From positions 310,001-374,000 of the forward strand of contig CAWHZU010000019.1 in assembly GCA_963833885.1 (NCBI GenBank): a DNA stretch of 64,000 bases, in the 5' to 3' direction. The position numbers and the translations under genes are program-made. Position 1 is the stretch's first letter, and the number at the start of each line of letters is the position of its first letter. The stretch comes from JASHPR01 sp963833885 (GTDB lineage: Bacteria > Actinomycetota > Actinomycetes > Streptosporangiales > Streptosporangiaceae). Positions 46,595 through 54,972 of this stretch are shown in pieces. The notes beneath the pieces are model-generated. The model saw only the letters and a list, made by a program, of their open reading frames with translations, was not told where the DNA came from and did no database searches.

Positions 46595-47713
46595 CTACTC
46601 CGGCGCGGCCGCCGCCGCTGTCGCGTTCGCCGCGTCCCACTTCTGCTCGATCTTGGCGAAGCGCCAGATCGAGAGCGCGACGATCCAGGTCAGGACGAAC
46701 ACGCCGACGATCACGAACCCGGCGGTGTTGATGTTGAAGTTCGCCACCCAGGCCCAGCCGGATCCGCTGAGGTTGCCCTGCTGGGCGAGCAGGCCGAGCA
46801 CCTCGACCGCGCCGATGAACACCGCGACGAACACCGAAAGGCCGGTGATCGTCAGGTTGTAGTACACCTTGCGGATCGGCCGGGCGAACGCCCAGTCATA
46901 GGCGAAGTTCATGAAGCAGCCATCGGCGGTGTCGAACAGGCTCATCCCGGCCGCAAACAGGATCGGCAGCGACAGCACCGCGTAGAACGGCAGCCCGCCG
47001 ACGACCGCCGTGCCAGCCAGCACCAGCAAGGCCACCTCGGTCGCGGTGTCAAAACCAAGACCAAAGAGGAACCCGACCGGATACATCTTCCACGGGGCGT
47101 CAACGTTCCGGTAAAACCGCCCGAGGAAGCGGTTCATCAGGCCGCGCTTGGCTAGCTGTTCCTCAAGCTCACGGTCGTTGTAGGCGCCCGAGCGCATCTC
47201 CCGGAACACCTTGATGATGCTGGCCAGGATCACGACGTTCAGCGCGGCGATCAGGAACAGGAACACCCCGGACACCAGCGTGCCGATGATGTTGGTAGTC
47301 GTCTGCAGGTGCGAGCTCGAGTTCTTCACCTGGTCGTCCAGGCCGCGGATGCCGAAGTTCAGCAGCACCGCCAGCACGAAGACGACACTGGAATGGCCGA
47401 GGGAGAAGAAGAACCCGACCGACAGCGGCCGCTGGCCATCGTTCACCAGCTTGCGGGTGGTGTTGTCGATCGCGGCGATGTGGTCGGCGTCGAAGGCATG
47501 CCGCATGCCGAGCGTGTAGGCCAGGATCCCGGTGCCCGCGCCGAAGACCTCGGTCTTGTTGATGTGATAGTGACCGCCCATGGCCGCGGCCAGCATCCCC
47601 CAGCCGAGCACGTTCAGGCCGACGATCGTGAAGATCATTCCGCCGGTCCTGGCCCACTCGCGGGGGGTCAGCCCATCGCGGATCTTCGCGATGCGGGCCC
47701 GCGGATCGACCAT
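46595..47713 (-). CDS. nickel/cobalt permease (HoxN/NixA family)
   Basis: A 372-residue eight-helix permease with the signature HAFDADHI (metal-binding His72, Asp77, His78) followed by AAIDNTTRK, plus LGFDTATE and MSLFDTADG. It imports Ni2+ or Co2+. The preferred metal cannot be told from these motifs alone, but a Nur-type operator 46-62 bp upstream points to nickel. It is the first gene of a two-gene unit with the methyltransferase. Confidence 0.95.
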   Translation of the reverse strand: MVDPRARIAKIRDGLTPREWARTGGMIFTIVGLNVLGWGMLAAAMGGHYHINKTEVFGAGTGILAYTLGMRHAFDADHIAAIDNTTRKLVNDGQRPLSVGFFFSLGHSSVVFVLAVLLNFGIRGLDDQVKNSSSHLQTTTNIIGTLVSGVFLFLIAALNVVILASIIKVFREMRSGAYNDRELEEQLAKRGLMNRFLGRFYRNVDAPWKMYPVGFLFGLGFDTATEVALLVLAGTAVVGGLPFYAVLSLPILFAAGMSLFDTADGCFMNFAYDWAFARPIRKVYYNLTITGLSVFVAVFIGAVEVLGLLAQQGNLSGSGWAWVANFNINTAGFVIVGVFVLTWIVALSIWRFAKIEQKWDAANATAAAAAPE

Positions 47714-47758
47714 CGGCGAACACCTCCCTGGCTCGGCTCATGATCAGTGTAGAAACTA

Positions 47759-47775
47759 CTGCAACTTATTTGCAA
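47759..47775. promoter_or_regulatory. Nur box upstream of the nickel permease
   Basis: CTGCAA, five bases, TTGCAA matches the Streptomyces Nur consensus tTGCaa-N5-ttGCAA with one tolerated first base. It lies 46-62 bp before the permease start, as expected for repression by nickel-loaded Nur, a Fur-family regulator. Confidence 0.8.
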
Positions 47776-47865
47776 TAGCATTCGATTGGCACTGCACTTG
47801 CGTCGCATCGGTCGCTCAGGGCGCAGCCGTGATCAGTCCGCACTCGCGCTGCGGGCCGGAGGTTC

Positions 47866-47952
47866 CGGGGTAACGCCTGGCCGGGGCCGGGGTCACGCCT
47901 CGCCAGGGCCCCGGGTTGCGCCTCGCCGGGCCGAGGCTACGCCTCGCGGGCT
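47866..47952. repeat. four degenerate 21-23-bp tandem units after a gene end
   Basis: GCCT-centred units recur at 47873, 47895, 47918 and 47939, each inside GCCGGGGCCGGGG-like text, and the last unit overlaps the stop of the MFS gene at 47937. Confidence 0.75.
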
Positions 47953-49190
47953 GGAGGCTTGAGCGTCTCCGGCGCGGACACCACGGCGCGCGGCCGGCTG
48001 ATGTCAAGGGCCTGGGGATGGGTGCGCCCGTAGCCGATCGCAGCCAGCGCGGCCGCCGTCAGTATCGCACCGCCGAGCAGGTAGGCGGCCGGCACCCCGA
48101 ATGCCCCGGCTATGGCGCCTGCTACGACCGCCCCCGCGCCCTCGAGCACGATCAGGCTCCCGATCATCGTGCTCGTGACGTGCGCTATCCGCTCGACAGG
48201 TATCACGTGAATAAAGGTCGTCTGCGCCGCCACGTTCCAGCCGAAGGACAGGCCGACCAGGAAGTTTCCCGCCACCACGAGCCGGGGGTCCACGCGCATG
48301 CCGACGGCGGTGAGCATGAAGGCGACGCCGGTCGCGGCCATCCAGCCGAACTGACCGAGGATTCGCTCGCTCAGCGCGGTCCGGCCGACCACTGTGGCAG
48401 AAATGGCCGCGCCTGCCGCCATCGCCGCCAGGGCGACGGGGATCCAGCCACGTTCGGCCTTCAGCGCCGGGGCGGCCAGGGACTGCGGCACGGCCCCGAG
48501 TGCCAGCCCGATCCACGCGACGGGCACCAGGAGCGCCAGGGTCCGGTCGCCGAAGATCGTGCGGATTCCCGTCGTCATCGAAGCGCGGTGCGGCGATCGT
48601 GACGACGTCGGCAGCCTGAGCCCAGCAAGCAGCGCAGCGGCGATGACGAACGTGACGGCGTCAGCGGCAAGCGACGTTCCGGCGCCGATCGCGATCGCCA
48701 CCGACGTTCCGACGACGTAGCCGACGACTTCCGACACCTGGTTGGACGTTGAGAGCAGAGCGACGAGTCGCCCGCGGACGGCCCGCGGCACGCCGTCCGC
48801 GATGGCGCCGGTCCGCACCGAGCTGAAGGCGGTCCTGATCCCGCCGATGGCGGCCGCCGCGACGAGCACGGACCACAGCCCCGAAACCATGATCGGCAGC
48901 GAAACCGCTAGGCCGCCCAAGAGGCTCAGCGCGATCAGGCCACCGCGGCGCGGGATGCGGTCCAGCCAGGGCCCGATGCCCACCGAAACCGCAAACGCCG
49001 GAATCGCCTGGATCCCGAAGACGGCGGCCGACCCCAGCGGGTGCCCACCGGAACGGGTGTAGCCGGCCAGCAGAAGGGCGCCCAGTCCGACGAAGTCACC
49101 GAAGTACGAGATCGTGGCCGCGGTCCAGATGCGCCACCCGGTGGGATCGGTGAAGACAGCCCCGTAGCGGGCGGTACCGTCATCGCCCAC
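47937..49190 (-). CDS. MFS transporter
   Basis: About 417 residues with ten to twelve helices and the classical motif A after TM2 (DRIPRRGG) and LVGLSFGWN. This belongs to the large-loop MFS subgroup related to macrolide exporters (MefA-like). GTG 49190 has AGAGG six bases upstream; alternatives 49196 and 49274 exist. No substrate can be inferred. Confidence 0.82.
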   Translation of the reverse strand: MGDDGTARYGAVFTDPTGWRIWTAATISYFGDFVGLGALLLAGYTRSGGHPLGSAAVFGIQAIPAFAVSVGIGPWLDRIPRRGGLIALSLLGGLAVSLPIMVSGLWSVLVAAAAIGGIRTAFSSVRTGAIADGVPRAVRGRLVALLSTSNQVSEVVGYVVGTSVAIAIGAGTSLAADAVTFVIAAALLAGLRLPTSSRSPHRASMTTGIRTIFGDRTLALLVPVAWIGLALGAVPQSLAAPALKAERGWIPVALAAMAAGAAISATVVGRTALSERILGQFGWMAATGVAFMLTAVGMRVDPRLVVAGNFLVGLSFGWNVAAQTTFIHVIPVERIAHVTSTMIGSLIVLEGAGAVVAGAIAGAFGVPAAYLLGGAILTAAALAAIGYGRTHPQALDISRPRAVVSAPETLKPPAREA

Positions 49191-49458
49191 CAGCACACCT
49201 CTGCCGTCGTGCCCGTGCCGTGGTGGCTGACGCCGGAGATATAGACGTGTTTGCGGGCAGTGGTAGCGCTTCACGCACCTTCGTCGGGAACACTATACGG
49301 AATCGGACCGTGACAGAAAGCGTCATCAGAGTCGCCCGCACAATCTCACGTTACCGAGCGAAGCGTGCAATGGAACCACCGCACGACACCGGAGTGCCAG
49401 CCAGCCCGGCGCCCGGGCCGGGCAGGCCGCTGTGATCATGCGCCCGGCGGTAAACGCG

Positions 49459-49503
49459 GCAACGGGACTCGATGCCGACCTGGCAGCATCAGAGTCCCGT
49501 TGC
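49459..49503 (-). terminator. long-stem terminator after yceI
   Basis: A 12-bp perfect inverted repeat (GCAACGGGACTC and its complement) with a second inner stem (GATGC/GCATC) starts 54 bp past the YceI stop, in its direction. It lacks a U tract, as is usual in actinomycetes. Confidence 0.75.
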
Positions 49504-49556
49504 GCTTGCCGTGTGCCGCTGACCGGCGCTTGGCGCGGTCAGCAGGCCCGGCGTGG

Positions 49557-50117
49557 TCACGAAGCGAGCACGGCCTCGATCTCGAGCTGGAGCGTTACCT
49601 TGTCGGACACGACCGCGCCGCCGCCCTCTGCCAAGCCGAACTTGACGTCGAAGTCGCTCCGGTTGATCTCGCCGGTGGCGCTGAACCCGGCCCTGGTGCC
49701 GCCGTAGGGGTCCGGGCCGAAGCCGTTGAGCTCCAGCTTCAGTGGCACGTTCTTGGTCACGCCCTTGATCGTGAGCTCGCCGTCAAGCACGTACTCGCCG
49801 TCGACGGCCCCGACGCCAGTAGAGCGGTAGGTCATCTTCTGGTTCTTCTCGACCTCGAAGAAGTCGGCCGAGCGGATGTGCTCGTCACGCTGCTCGTTGC
49901 CGGTGTTGATCGAGGCCAGCTCGATCTCGGCGGTCACCGAGGAGCTGAGCGGGTCCTCACCGGTGACGAACTGGCCGGAGAACGTGTCGAACTTGCCGCG
50001 GACCTTGCTGACCATCATGTGCCGGACCGAGAAGCCAACCTCGGAGTGCACTGGGTCGATGTTCCAGGTACCGGCGACGTAGCCCGGAATGCTCGTCGCC
50101 GTGGTGGGGACGGTCAT
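49557..50117 (-). CDS. YceI-family protein
   Basis: A 186-residue single-domain lipocalin-like YceI protein: GTWNIDPVHSEVGFSVRHM at the N-terminus, then FDTFSGQF, DGELTIKGVTKNVPL and SDFDVKFG. YceI barrels bind polyisoprenoids; this one has no signal peptide. ATG 50117 has GGGGAG five bases upstream. It diverges from a MarR regulator with a shared operator, the usual actinomycete arrangement, so the regulator likely represses it. Confidence 0.92.
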   Translation of the reverse strand: MTVPTTATSIPGYVAGTWNIDPVHSEVGFSVRHMMVSKVRGKFDTFSGQFVTGEDPLSSSVTAEIELASINTGNEQRDEHIRSADFFEVEKNQKMTYRSTGVGAVDGEYVLDGELTIKGVTKNVPLKLELNGFGPDPYGGTRAGFSATGEINRSDFDVKFGLAEGGGAVVSDKVTLQLEIEAVLAS

Positions 50118-50139
50118 GGTCACTCCCCTTGCTAGTTGG

Positions 50140-50151
50140 TTGAATGTTCAA
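50140..50151. promoter_or_regulatory. MarR-type operator TTGAA-tg-TTCAA
   Basis: A perfect 5-2-5 palindrome in the yceI-marR divergent space, close to both starts. It matches the TTGA-n-TCAA class recognised by MarR proteins. A weaker second TTG...CAA pattern lies at 50174-50189. Confidence 0.65.
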
Positions 50152-50212
50152 GGATTATCACCTCAGGCTGCAGTTGTCAAACGCTCAACCATCTAGCGGG
50201 TATGCTGGTAGC

Positions 50213-50719
50213 ATGCGCAGTCAAGAAACGCGGTGGCTTACCGCGGACGAACAGCTGGCCTGGCGGACGTTCCTCACCGCCTGCCACACGCTGTTCGCCA
50301 CCGTCGAGGGGCAGCTGCTGCGCGATTCGGACATTCCGCACGGGTACTACGAGATCCTAGTCCGGCTGTCCGAGGCGCCGGGCCGGGCGCTGCGGATGAC
50401 CCAGCTCGCCGAGGCGTCCACGTCGAGCAAGAGTCGGCTCTCGCACGCCGTGGCGCGGCTGGAGGAACGCGGCTGGGTCAAGCGGATGGACTGCGCCACG
50501 GACCGGCGCGGGCAGATAGCGCAGCTCACCGACGAGGGCTTCGCCGCGCTGGCCATGGCGGCCCCCGGCCACGCAGAACAGGTCAGGCGCTCTCTCATCG
50601 ACCGGCTCACCCCCGAGCAGGTGCGGCAGCTGCGAGAGATCAGCGACGCGATCCTCGCGGACGCCGAGCCGCTTCCGGAGGGCTCCGAAGGCTGCGGGGG
50701 CTGCGACACCGGCCCGTGA
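50213..50719 (+). CDS. MarR-family regulator
   Basis: A 168-residue winged-helix regulator (RMTQLAEASTSSKSRLSHAVARLEERGWVKR then DRRGQIAQLTDEG). It begins at ATG 50213; a longer frame to 50144 is unlikely because it would overrun the operator. The C-terminal GCGGCD may be a metal or redox patch but lies outside the fold. It is divergent to yceI and probably autoregulated. Confidence 0.9.
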   Translation: MRSQETRWLTADEQLAWRTFLTACHTLFATVEGQLLRDSDIPHGYYEILVRLSEAPGRALRMTQLAEASTSSKSRLSHAVARLEERGWVKRMDCATDRRGQIAQLTDEGFAALAMAAPGHAEQVRRSLIDRLTPEQVRQLREISDAILADAEPLPEGSEGCGGCDTGP

Positions 50720-50730
50720 GCTGAGGCCGG

Positions 50731-51402
50731 CTACTCCGGCTGCGCCCCGGCCTCGAGGTTCGCGGCCATCTGGCCGGCGATCGCGGCCGGGCCGGGACCG
50801 GGAACGTCGCGCAGCCCGGTGACCACGCCAGCCTGGTCCAGCGTGCTCCGGTTCTGGCTCAGCTTGTCCTTGGCCTCGACATCCGTGATCGTCACCTCGA
50901 CTCCCACGATCGCCTTCAGCTGGCCGTTGATGTACTCCGGCGGTGCGTCGGTCACTGCCCACGGCCGCGCGGCCGCCGCCTCGTGGCGCCGGGTAAGCCT
51001 GGTTACCAGGTCGCGCAGCCACTCAGCATCCCGGTGGAACGTAACGCTGCCGGTGATATGGACGGCCTGGTAGTTCCAGGTGGGCACCACCCGGCCGTGC
51101 CTGGCCTTGCTCTCGTACCAGGACGGCGATACATAGGCCTGCGGCCCGTGCACGATGGCGAGGGCGAGCGAGTCCGGCTGCGCCGTCTGCCACTGCGGGT
51201 TGGCCAGCGCGACATGGCCGAGCAGCCGCCCGCAGCGCCCCTCGCGGTCGGGGAAGTCCGGCGGCCGGTCCCAAATCACCGGAAGCAGGGTGGAGACGGG
51301 CCTGCTGCCGTCGAACGTCACAAGGTCGGCCGCGGCAGCGGCGTCAACGAACGCGGCGATCGCGGCCAGGTCGGTAACGGCGAAGTGGCGCGGCACATAC
51401 AT
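50731..51402 (-). CDS. PaiB-like FMN-binding regulator
   Basis: A 223-residue PaiB-family protein: MYVPRHFAV start, LLGHVALANPQW, VSPSWYESKA and VPTWNYQAVHITG, as in the FMN-binding split-barrel repressors of sporulation/protease genes. The tail is slightly longer than in Bacillus PaiB. It converges on the MarR gene 11 bp away. A role as redox sensor is likely; targets are unknown. Confidence 0.9.
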   Translation of the reverse strand: MYVPRHFAVTDLAAIAAFVDAAAAADLVTFDGSRPVSTLLPVIWDRPPDFPDREGRCGRLLGHVALANPQWQTAQPDSLALAIVHGPQAYVSPSWYESKARHGRVVPTWNYQAVHITGSVTFHRDAEWLRDLVTRLTRRHEAAAARPWAVTDAPPEYINGQLKAIVGVEVTITDVEAKDKLSQNRSTLDQAGVVTGLRDVPGPGPAAIAGQMAANLEAGAQPE

Positions 51403-51447
51403 GCAACCAGGCTATGTGCCCGCGGACGCGGCTATCCTGGGTCCAAT

Positions 51448-51726
51448 GCGCTGATGGAGACGAGTAGCGCGGGATCACGCGAGTGAAGAGAGCCGCCGGC
51501 AGCTGAGAAGGCGGCCTCGCGCCCGGCCGCGAAGACCCTCCTGAGCGCGGGGAGAAACGGCCGTCACAATCCAGCGATGCGCCCAATGCCCCGCCGCCTG
51601 GCCCCCGTCAACGGGCCTGAACGAGGCGTCGCCGCCATCTGGCGTCGTGAAGGTGCGGTGGCACCGCGAGTTCCCTTCTCGCCCGCACTCCCAAGGGGTC
51701 GTCGAGCACATCCCCGGAGGAGTGCG
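51448..51726 (+). promoter_or_regulatory. translational T-box riboswitch before aspS-like gene
   Basis: A T-box leader with a short stem I (CGCG-GGATCA-CGCG at 51468-51481, AGTA before it and GAA after), a second stem GCCGCC/GGCGGC (51492-51515), then the T-box core GAAGGTGCGGTGGCACCGCG (51649-51668) whose TGGC would pair with the NCCA end of uncharged tRNA. CGCACTCC (51684-51691) is an exact complement of GGAGTGCG (51719-51726), which contains the AspRS ribosome-binding site, so this is the sequestrator of a translation-controlling T-box. TGGC demands discriminator G, as in tRNA-Asp and tRNA-Asn. Loop bases GAT (51473-51475) are a candidate Asp specifier. Confidence 0.85.
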
Positions 51727-53040
51727 ATGATCTCTCGTGTTCTGGCTGCCGACCTGCCCTCCCACGTTGGCGAGCAGGTCAGAATCGCCGGCTGGCTGCA
51801 CCGCCGGCGTGAGCTCAAGTCGGTGACGTTCCTGATCGTCAGGGACCGGTCGGGCCTGGCCCAGGTGGTCGTTGCGGCCCCGGGCGAAGCAGGCCCATCC
51901 ACGGCGGCCGATGGCCTGCCCGAAGAAACGGTCATCGAGGTCGCCGGCCTGGTCACGCCCAACGACCAGGCGCCCGGCGGCGCCGAGCTGACCGGGCCGG
52001 TGATCACGCCGCTGTCCGGCCCGGCAGCGGCGCCGCCGTTCGACCTGTACCGGCCCGCGGTCACCGCGGGCCTGCCGACGATACTCGACCACGCGCCGAC
52101 CACGCTGCGCCACCCGGCGCTGCGCGCCGGGTTCGAGATCGCGGCGGCCAGCGTTGCGGGCTTCCGCGCGGCCCTCGACGGGCTGTGCTTCACCGAGGTG
52201 TACACCCCGAAGATCGTCGAGTCGGCCACCGAGTCGGGCGCGAACGTCTTCGGCATCGACTACTTCGGGCATCCCGCCTATCTGGCCCAGTCGCCGCAGT
52301 TCTATAAGCAGGCGCTGGTCGGCGTGTTCGAGCGGGTCTTCGAGGTAGGGCCCGCGTTCCGGGCAGAGCCGCACGACACAGCCCGGCACCTCGCCGAGTA
52401 CACCAGCCTCGACGCCGAACTCGGTTTCATCGCCGACCACCACGACGTCATGGCGGTGCTGCGCGATGTGGTGGCCGGGATGGCGGCCGGGGCTGCCGAG
52501 CGCGCCGGAGCCGCGCTGGACCTGCTGGGGCTGGCCACACCTATGGTCCCGGCGCAGATCCCCCAGGTCCACTTTGCCGACGCCCAGCAGCTGATCGCGA
52601 CGCACGCCGGCCGCGACCCGCGGGGTGAGCCGGACCTCGCGCCCGAGGACGAGCGCTGGCTCGGCGACTGGGCGCTGCGCGAGCACGGATCGGAGTTCCT
52701 GTTCGTGACCGGGTACCCCATGGCAAAGCGGCCGTTCTACACCCATCCCGACCCGGCCAGGCCTGGCTTCTCCAACAGCTTCGACCTGCTATTCCGCGGC
52801 CTGGAGCTGGTCACCGGCGGGCAGCGACTGCACCGGCACGCGGACTACCTGGCGGCGCTGGCGCAGCGCGGCGAGGACCCCGGGCCCTACGCCGGTTACC
52901 TGCAGGTCTTCGAGCACGGGATGCCGCCGCACGGCGGCTTCGCGATCGGCCTGGAGCGCTGGACCGCACGGCTGACCGGCGCGGCCAACGTGCGGCAGGT
53001 CACGCTGTTCCCGCGCGACCTGCACCGCCTCAGCCCGTAG
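51727..53040 (+). CDS. archaeal-type aspartyl-tRNA synthetase, probably non-discriminating
   Basis: A 437-residue class II AspRS of the archaeal/eukaryal type (no bacterial GAD insertion), with anticodon-binding OB fold, motif 2 (FRAEPHDT) and motif 3 (GFAIGLERW). His25 in GWLH and Pro83 in QAPGG are the residues typical of non-discriminating AspRS (discriminating archaeal enzymes have Trp and Lys there), so it may also make Asp-tRNA-Asn for amidation. ATG 51727 lies eight bases after GGAGG, the element masked by the T-box. The main AspRS of an actinomycete is a larger bacterial type, not seen in this window. Confidence 0.88.
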   Translation: MISRVLAADLPSHVGEQVRIAGWLHRRRELKSVTFLIVRDRSGLAQVVVAAPGEAGPSTAADGLPEETVIEVAGLVTPNDQAPGGAELTGPVITPLSGPAAAPPFDLYRPAVTAGLPTILDHAPTTLRHPALRAGFEIAAASVAGFRAALDGLCFTEVYTPKIVESATESGANVFGIDYFGHPAYLAQSPQFYKQALVGVFERVFEVGPAFRAEPHDTARHLAEYTSLDAELGFIADHHDVMAVLRDVVAGMAAGAAERAGAALDLLGLATPMVPAQIPQVHFADAQQLIATHAGRDPRGEPDLAPEDERWLGDWALREHGSEFLFVTGYPMAKRPFYTHPDPARPGFSNSFDLLFRGLELVTGGQRLHRHADYLAALAQRGEDPGPYAGYLQVFEHGMPPHGGFAIGLERWTARLTGAANVRQVTLFPRDLHRLSP

Positions 53041-53060
53041 CACCATGGAAACGCCGAGCG

Positions 53061-53079
53061 GGCGCGACCTTCCCGCGCC
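53061..53079. terminator. short GC hairpin after the AspRS gene
   Basis: GGCGCG and CGCGCC around a seven-base loop, between the AspRS stop and the convergent oxidoreductase stop. A modest stem without a T tract; a weak terminator candidate. Confidence 0.45.
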
Positions 53080-53117
53080 GCGCCTGGCGTGCGCGGGGGT
53101 CTGCAGGAAGAGCTGGG

Positions 53118-53765
53118 TCAGTAGGCCACGGTGATCCGGCGCCGGAACGCCTCGCCGTCCTCCAGCTCGTCGACGAACGCGATCGCGTAGTCGGGGATGC
53201 TGATCCGGCTCTGGCCGTTGTCGCCTACGAGCAGCTGGTCCCCGCCGACCCGGAATTCGCCGGTCCGCTCCCCCGCGCCGATCACCCCCGCCGGGCTGAC
53301 ATAGGTCCAGTCGAGATCGTCGATCTCGCGATACACCTCCTCCAGGGTCCGGGCATGGGCGAGGGCGGTGGGCTTCCAGGCCGGCGGGAACTCGGGCGTG
53401 TCAAGAAGCCGCTGGCCGGGTGCTACCTCGAGACTGCCGGCCCCGCCAACCACCACCAGGCGGCGCACCCCGGCCCGGCGCAGCCCCTCCGCGAGGCCCA
53501 GGGCGGCGCCGAGCAGGCTGTCCTCGGGATCCTCGCCCTCACCGCCGCGGCGCGGGCCGGTCGCCGACACGACCGCGTCCTTGCCAGCGGCGAGCCGGGC
53601 CACCGAGCCCGGATCGCTGGCATCGCCGGTCACGACCTGCACGACCAGACCCTCGATCGGCGCGCCGCTTCTGGTGGCCGCTATCACGGTATGCCCGCGT
53701 GCAAGCAGTTCTGCGGTGATTGACCTGCCGATGGCACCCGAAGCGCCGAACACGACAATCTTCAT
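53118..53765 (-). CDS. NAD(P)H-binding atypical SDR (NmrA/YwnB-like)
   Basis: A 215-residue Rossmann protein with GASGAIGRSI at the start and no YxxxK, typical of NmrA/SDR_a5-like proteins that sense or bind NADP. ATG 53765 is the domain start. The frame upstream is long but lacks a fold. Its neighbour, a quinone-reductase-type enzyme, starts beyond a 99-bp gap on the same strand. Confidence 0.85.
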   Translation of the reverse strand: MKIVVFGASGAIGRSITAELLARGHTVIAATRSGAPIEGLVVQVVTGDASDPGSVARLAAGKDAVVSATGPRRGGEGEDPEDSLLGAALGLAEGLRRAGVRRLVVVGGAGSLEVAPGQRLLDTPEFPPAWKPTALAHARTLEEVYREIDDLDWTYVSPAGVIGAGERTGEFRVGGDQLLVGDNGQSRISIPDYAIAFVDELEDGEAFRRRITVAY

Positions 53766-53864
53766 GATTTCACCCCATCCTGCTCCGAGCTCGCTACGCC
53801 GGCCACGGTAGGTGCTTCCCGTGACGGACCGGCACAATCTTGATGCGGGCCCGGCGCCGGCGGG

Positions 53865-54845
53865 TTATCCAGGAATCACAAGAACCTTGCCCACCGCCCC
53901 GGCCTCGACCGCGTCGTGCGCCGCGGCGATCTCGTCCAACCGGAACCTGGTGGTCGGCAGCTCGGTCAGCGCCCCATCGGCGAGCGCTGCGGTAATGTCC
54001 TTCGCGGCCTGTTCGAGCGCCTCGTGCGGCACCCCGTACAGCAGCACAAACCTGAGCATGACGTTGGCGTTCATGCAGGCCCGGACCGGCATCGCGGGAT
54101 CGGTCGCTTCGGCGGCGTAGCAGACGATCCGCGCGTCCGGTCGCGCTACTACGGCGAGGTCGAGCTGCAGGTTCGCGCCGAGGGCCACCTCGACCACATG
54201 GTCGACGCCTCCCGCGCCCGCAAAGGAGCCGATCCGATCGGCCGCGTCTGGCTCCCGGTAGTTGACGACCAGGTCCGCGCCTGCCTTCGCGGCCAGCTCG
54301 GCCTTTTGCGGCCCGCTGACGGTGGTGATCACCCGGGCTCCCGCGTGCTTGGCCAGCTCGATGGCGAAGTGGCCGACGGCACCGGCGCCGCCAGCGACCA
54401 AGACCGTCTTCCCTGCGATCGGCCCGTCGGCAAACAGGCACCGGTGCGCGGTCACTGCGGGGACGCCCAGGCTGGCGCCGAGCTCGGCCCTAACACCCTG
54501 AGGCAGCGGGACCGCCATCCGCTCCGGGACAACGGCCCACTCGGCGGCGGTCCCCCACGGGCGCCCGGCCGCGGCCATCCACAGCCACACTCGCTGGCCG
54601 ATGCGGGCCGGATCCACGCCCTCGCCGACCGCGTCGATCACTCCCGCACCGTCGTGGTGCGGGATCTGGAAGCCGTCGATCGGCCGCGGGGTCGCACCGC
54701 TGCGGGACTTCCAGTCGGTCGGATTAATACCGGAAAACTCGACTTTGACCCGGACCTCTCCAGGCCCGGGCTCCGGCCGCGCTACGTCCTCGACCCGCAG
54801 TACCTCGCGGGCTGCCCCGTGACTGTCATAGAGCGCGGCTTTCAT
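53865..54845 (-). CDS. NADPH:quinone reductase/zinc-less alcohol dehydrogenase
   Basis: A 326-residue MDR-family oxidoreductase with a GroES-like N-terminal domain (GINPTDWKSRSG) and a Rossmann domain with AGGAGAVGHFA. The catalytic-zinc Cys/His set is absent, as in QorA quinone reductases. It probably reduces quinones or enones with NADPH. Confidence 0.9.
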   Translation of the reverse strand: MKAALYDSHGAAREVLRVEDVARPEPGPGEVRVKVEFSGINPTDWKSRSGATPRPIDGFQIPHHDGAGVIDAVGEGVDPARIGQRVWLWMAAAGRPWGTAAEWAVVPERMAVPLPQGVRAELGASLGVPAVTAHRCLFADGPIAGKTVLVAGGAGAVGHFAIELAKHAGARVITTVSGPQKAELAAKAGADLVVNYREPDAADRIGSFAGAGGVDHVVEVALGANLQLDLAVVARPDARIVCYAAEATDPAMPVRACMNANVMLRFVLLYGVPHEALEQAAKDITAALADGALTELPTTRFRLDEIAAAHDAVEAGAVGKVLVIPG

Positions 54846-54972
54846 CGCGGCAACACCTCCAGGCTCATCGACTCGCGCGCCACCGCGATTGTCTCACCCG
54901 CGCGGCACAGCCCATGGAGCAGTCGACGGCCCGTGGGCAACCATCGGGGTGATGTCGACGCCCAGCAGCCCG

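Noticed and set aside
51473..51476. Ile specifier (ATC) in the T-box loop
   Set aside because: The TGGC in the T-box demands a tRNA with discriminator G; tRNA-Ile has A. GAT (Asp) is the more coherent reading, though not proved.
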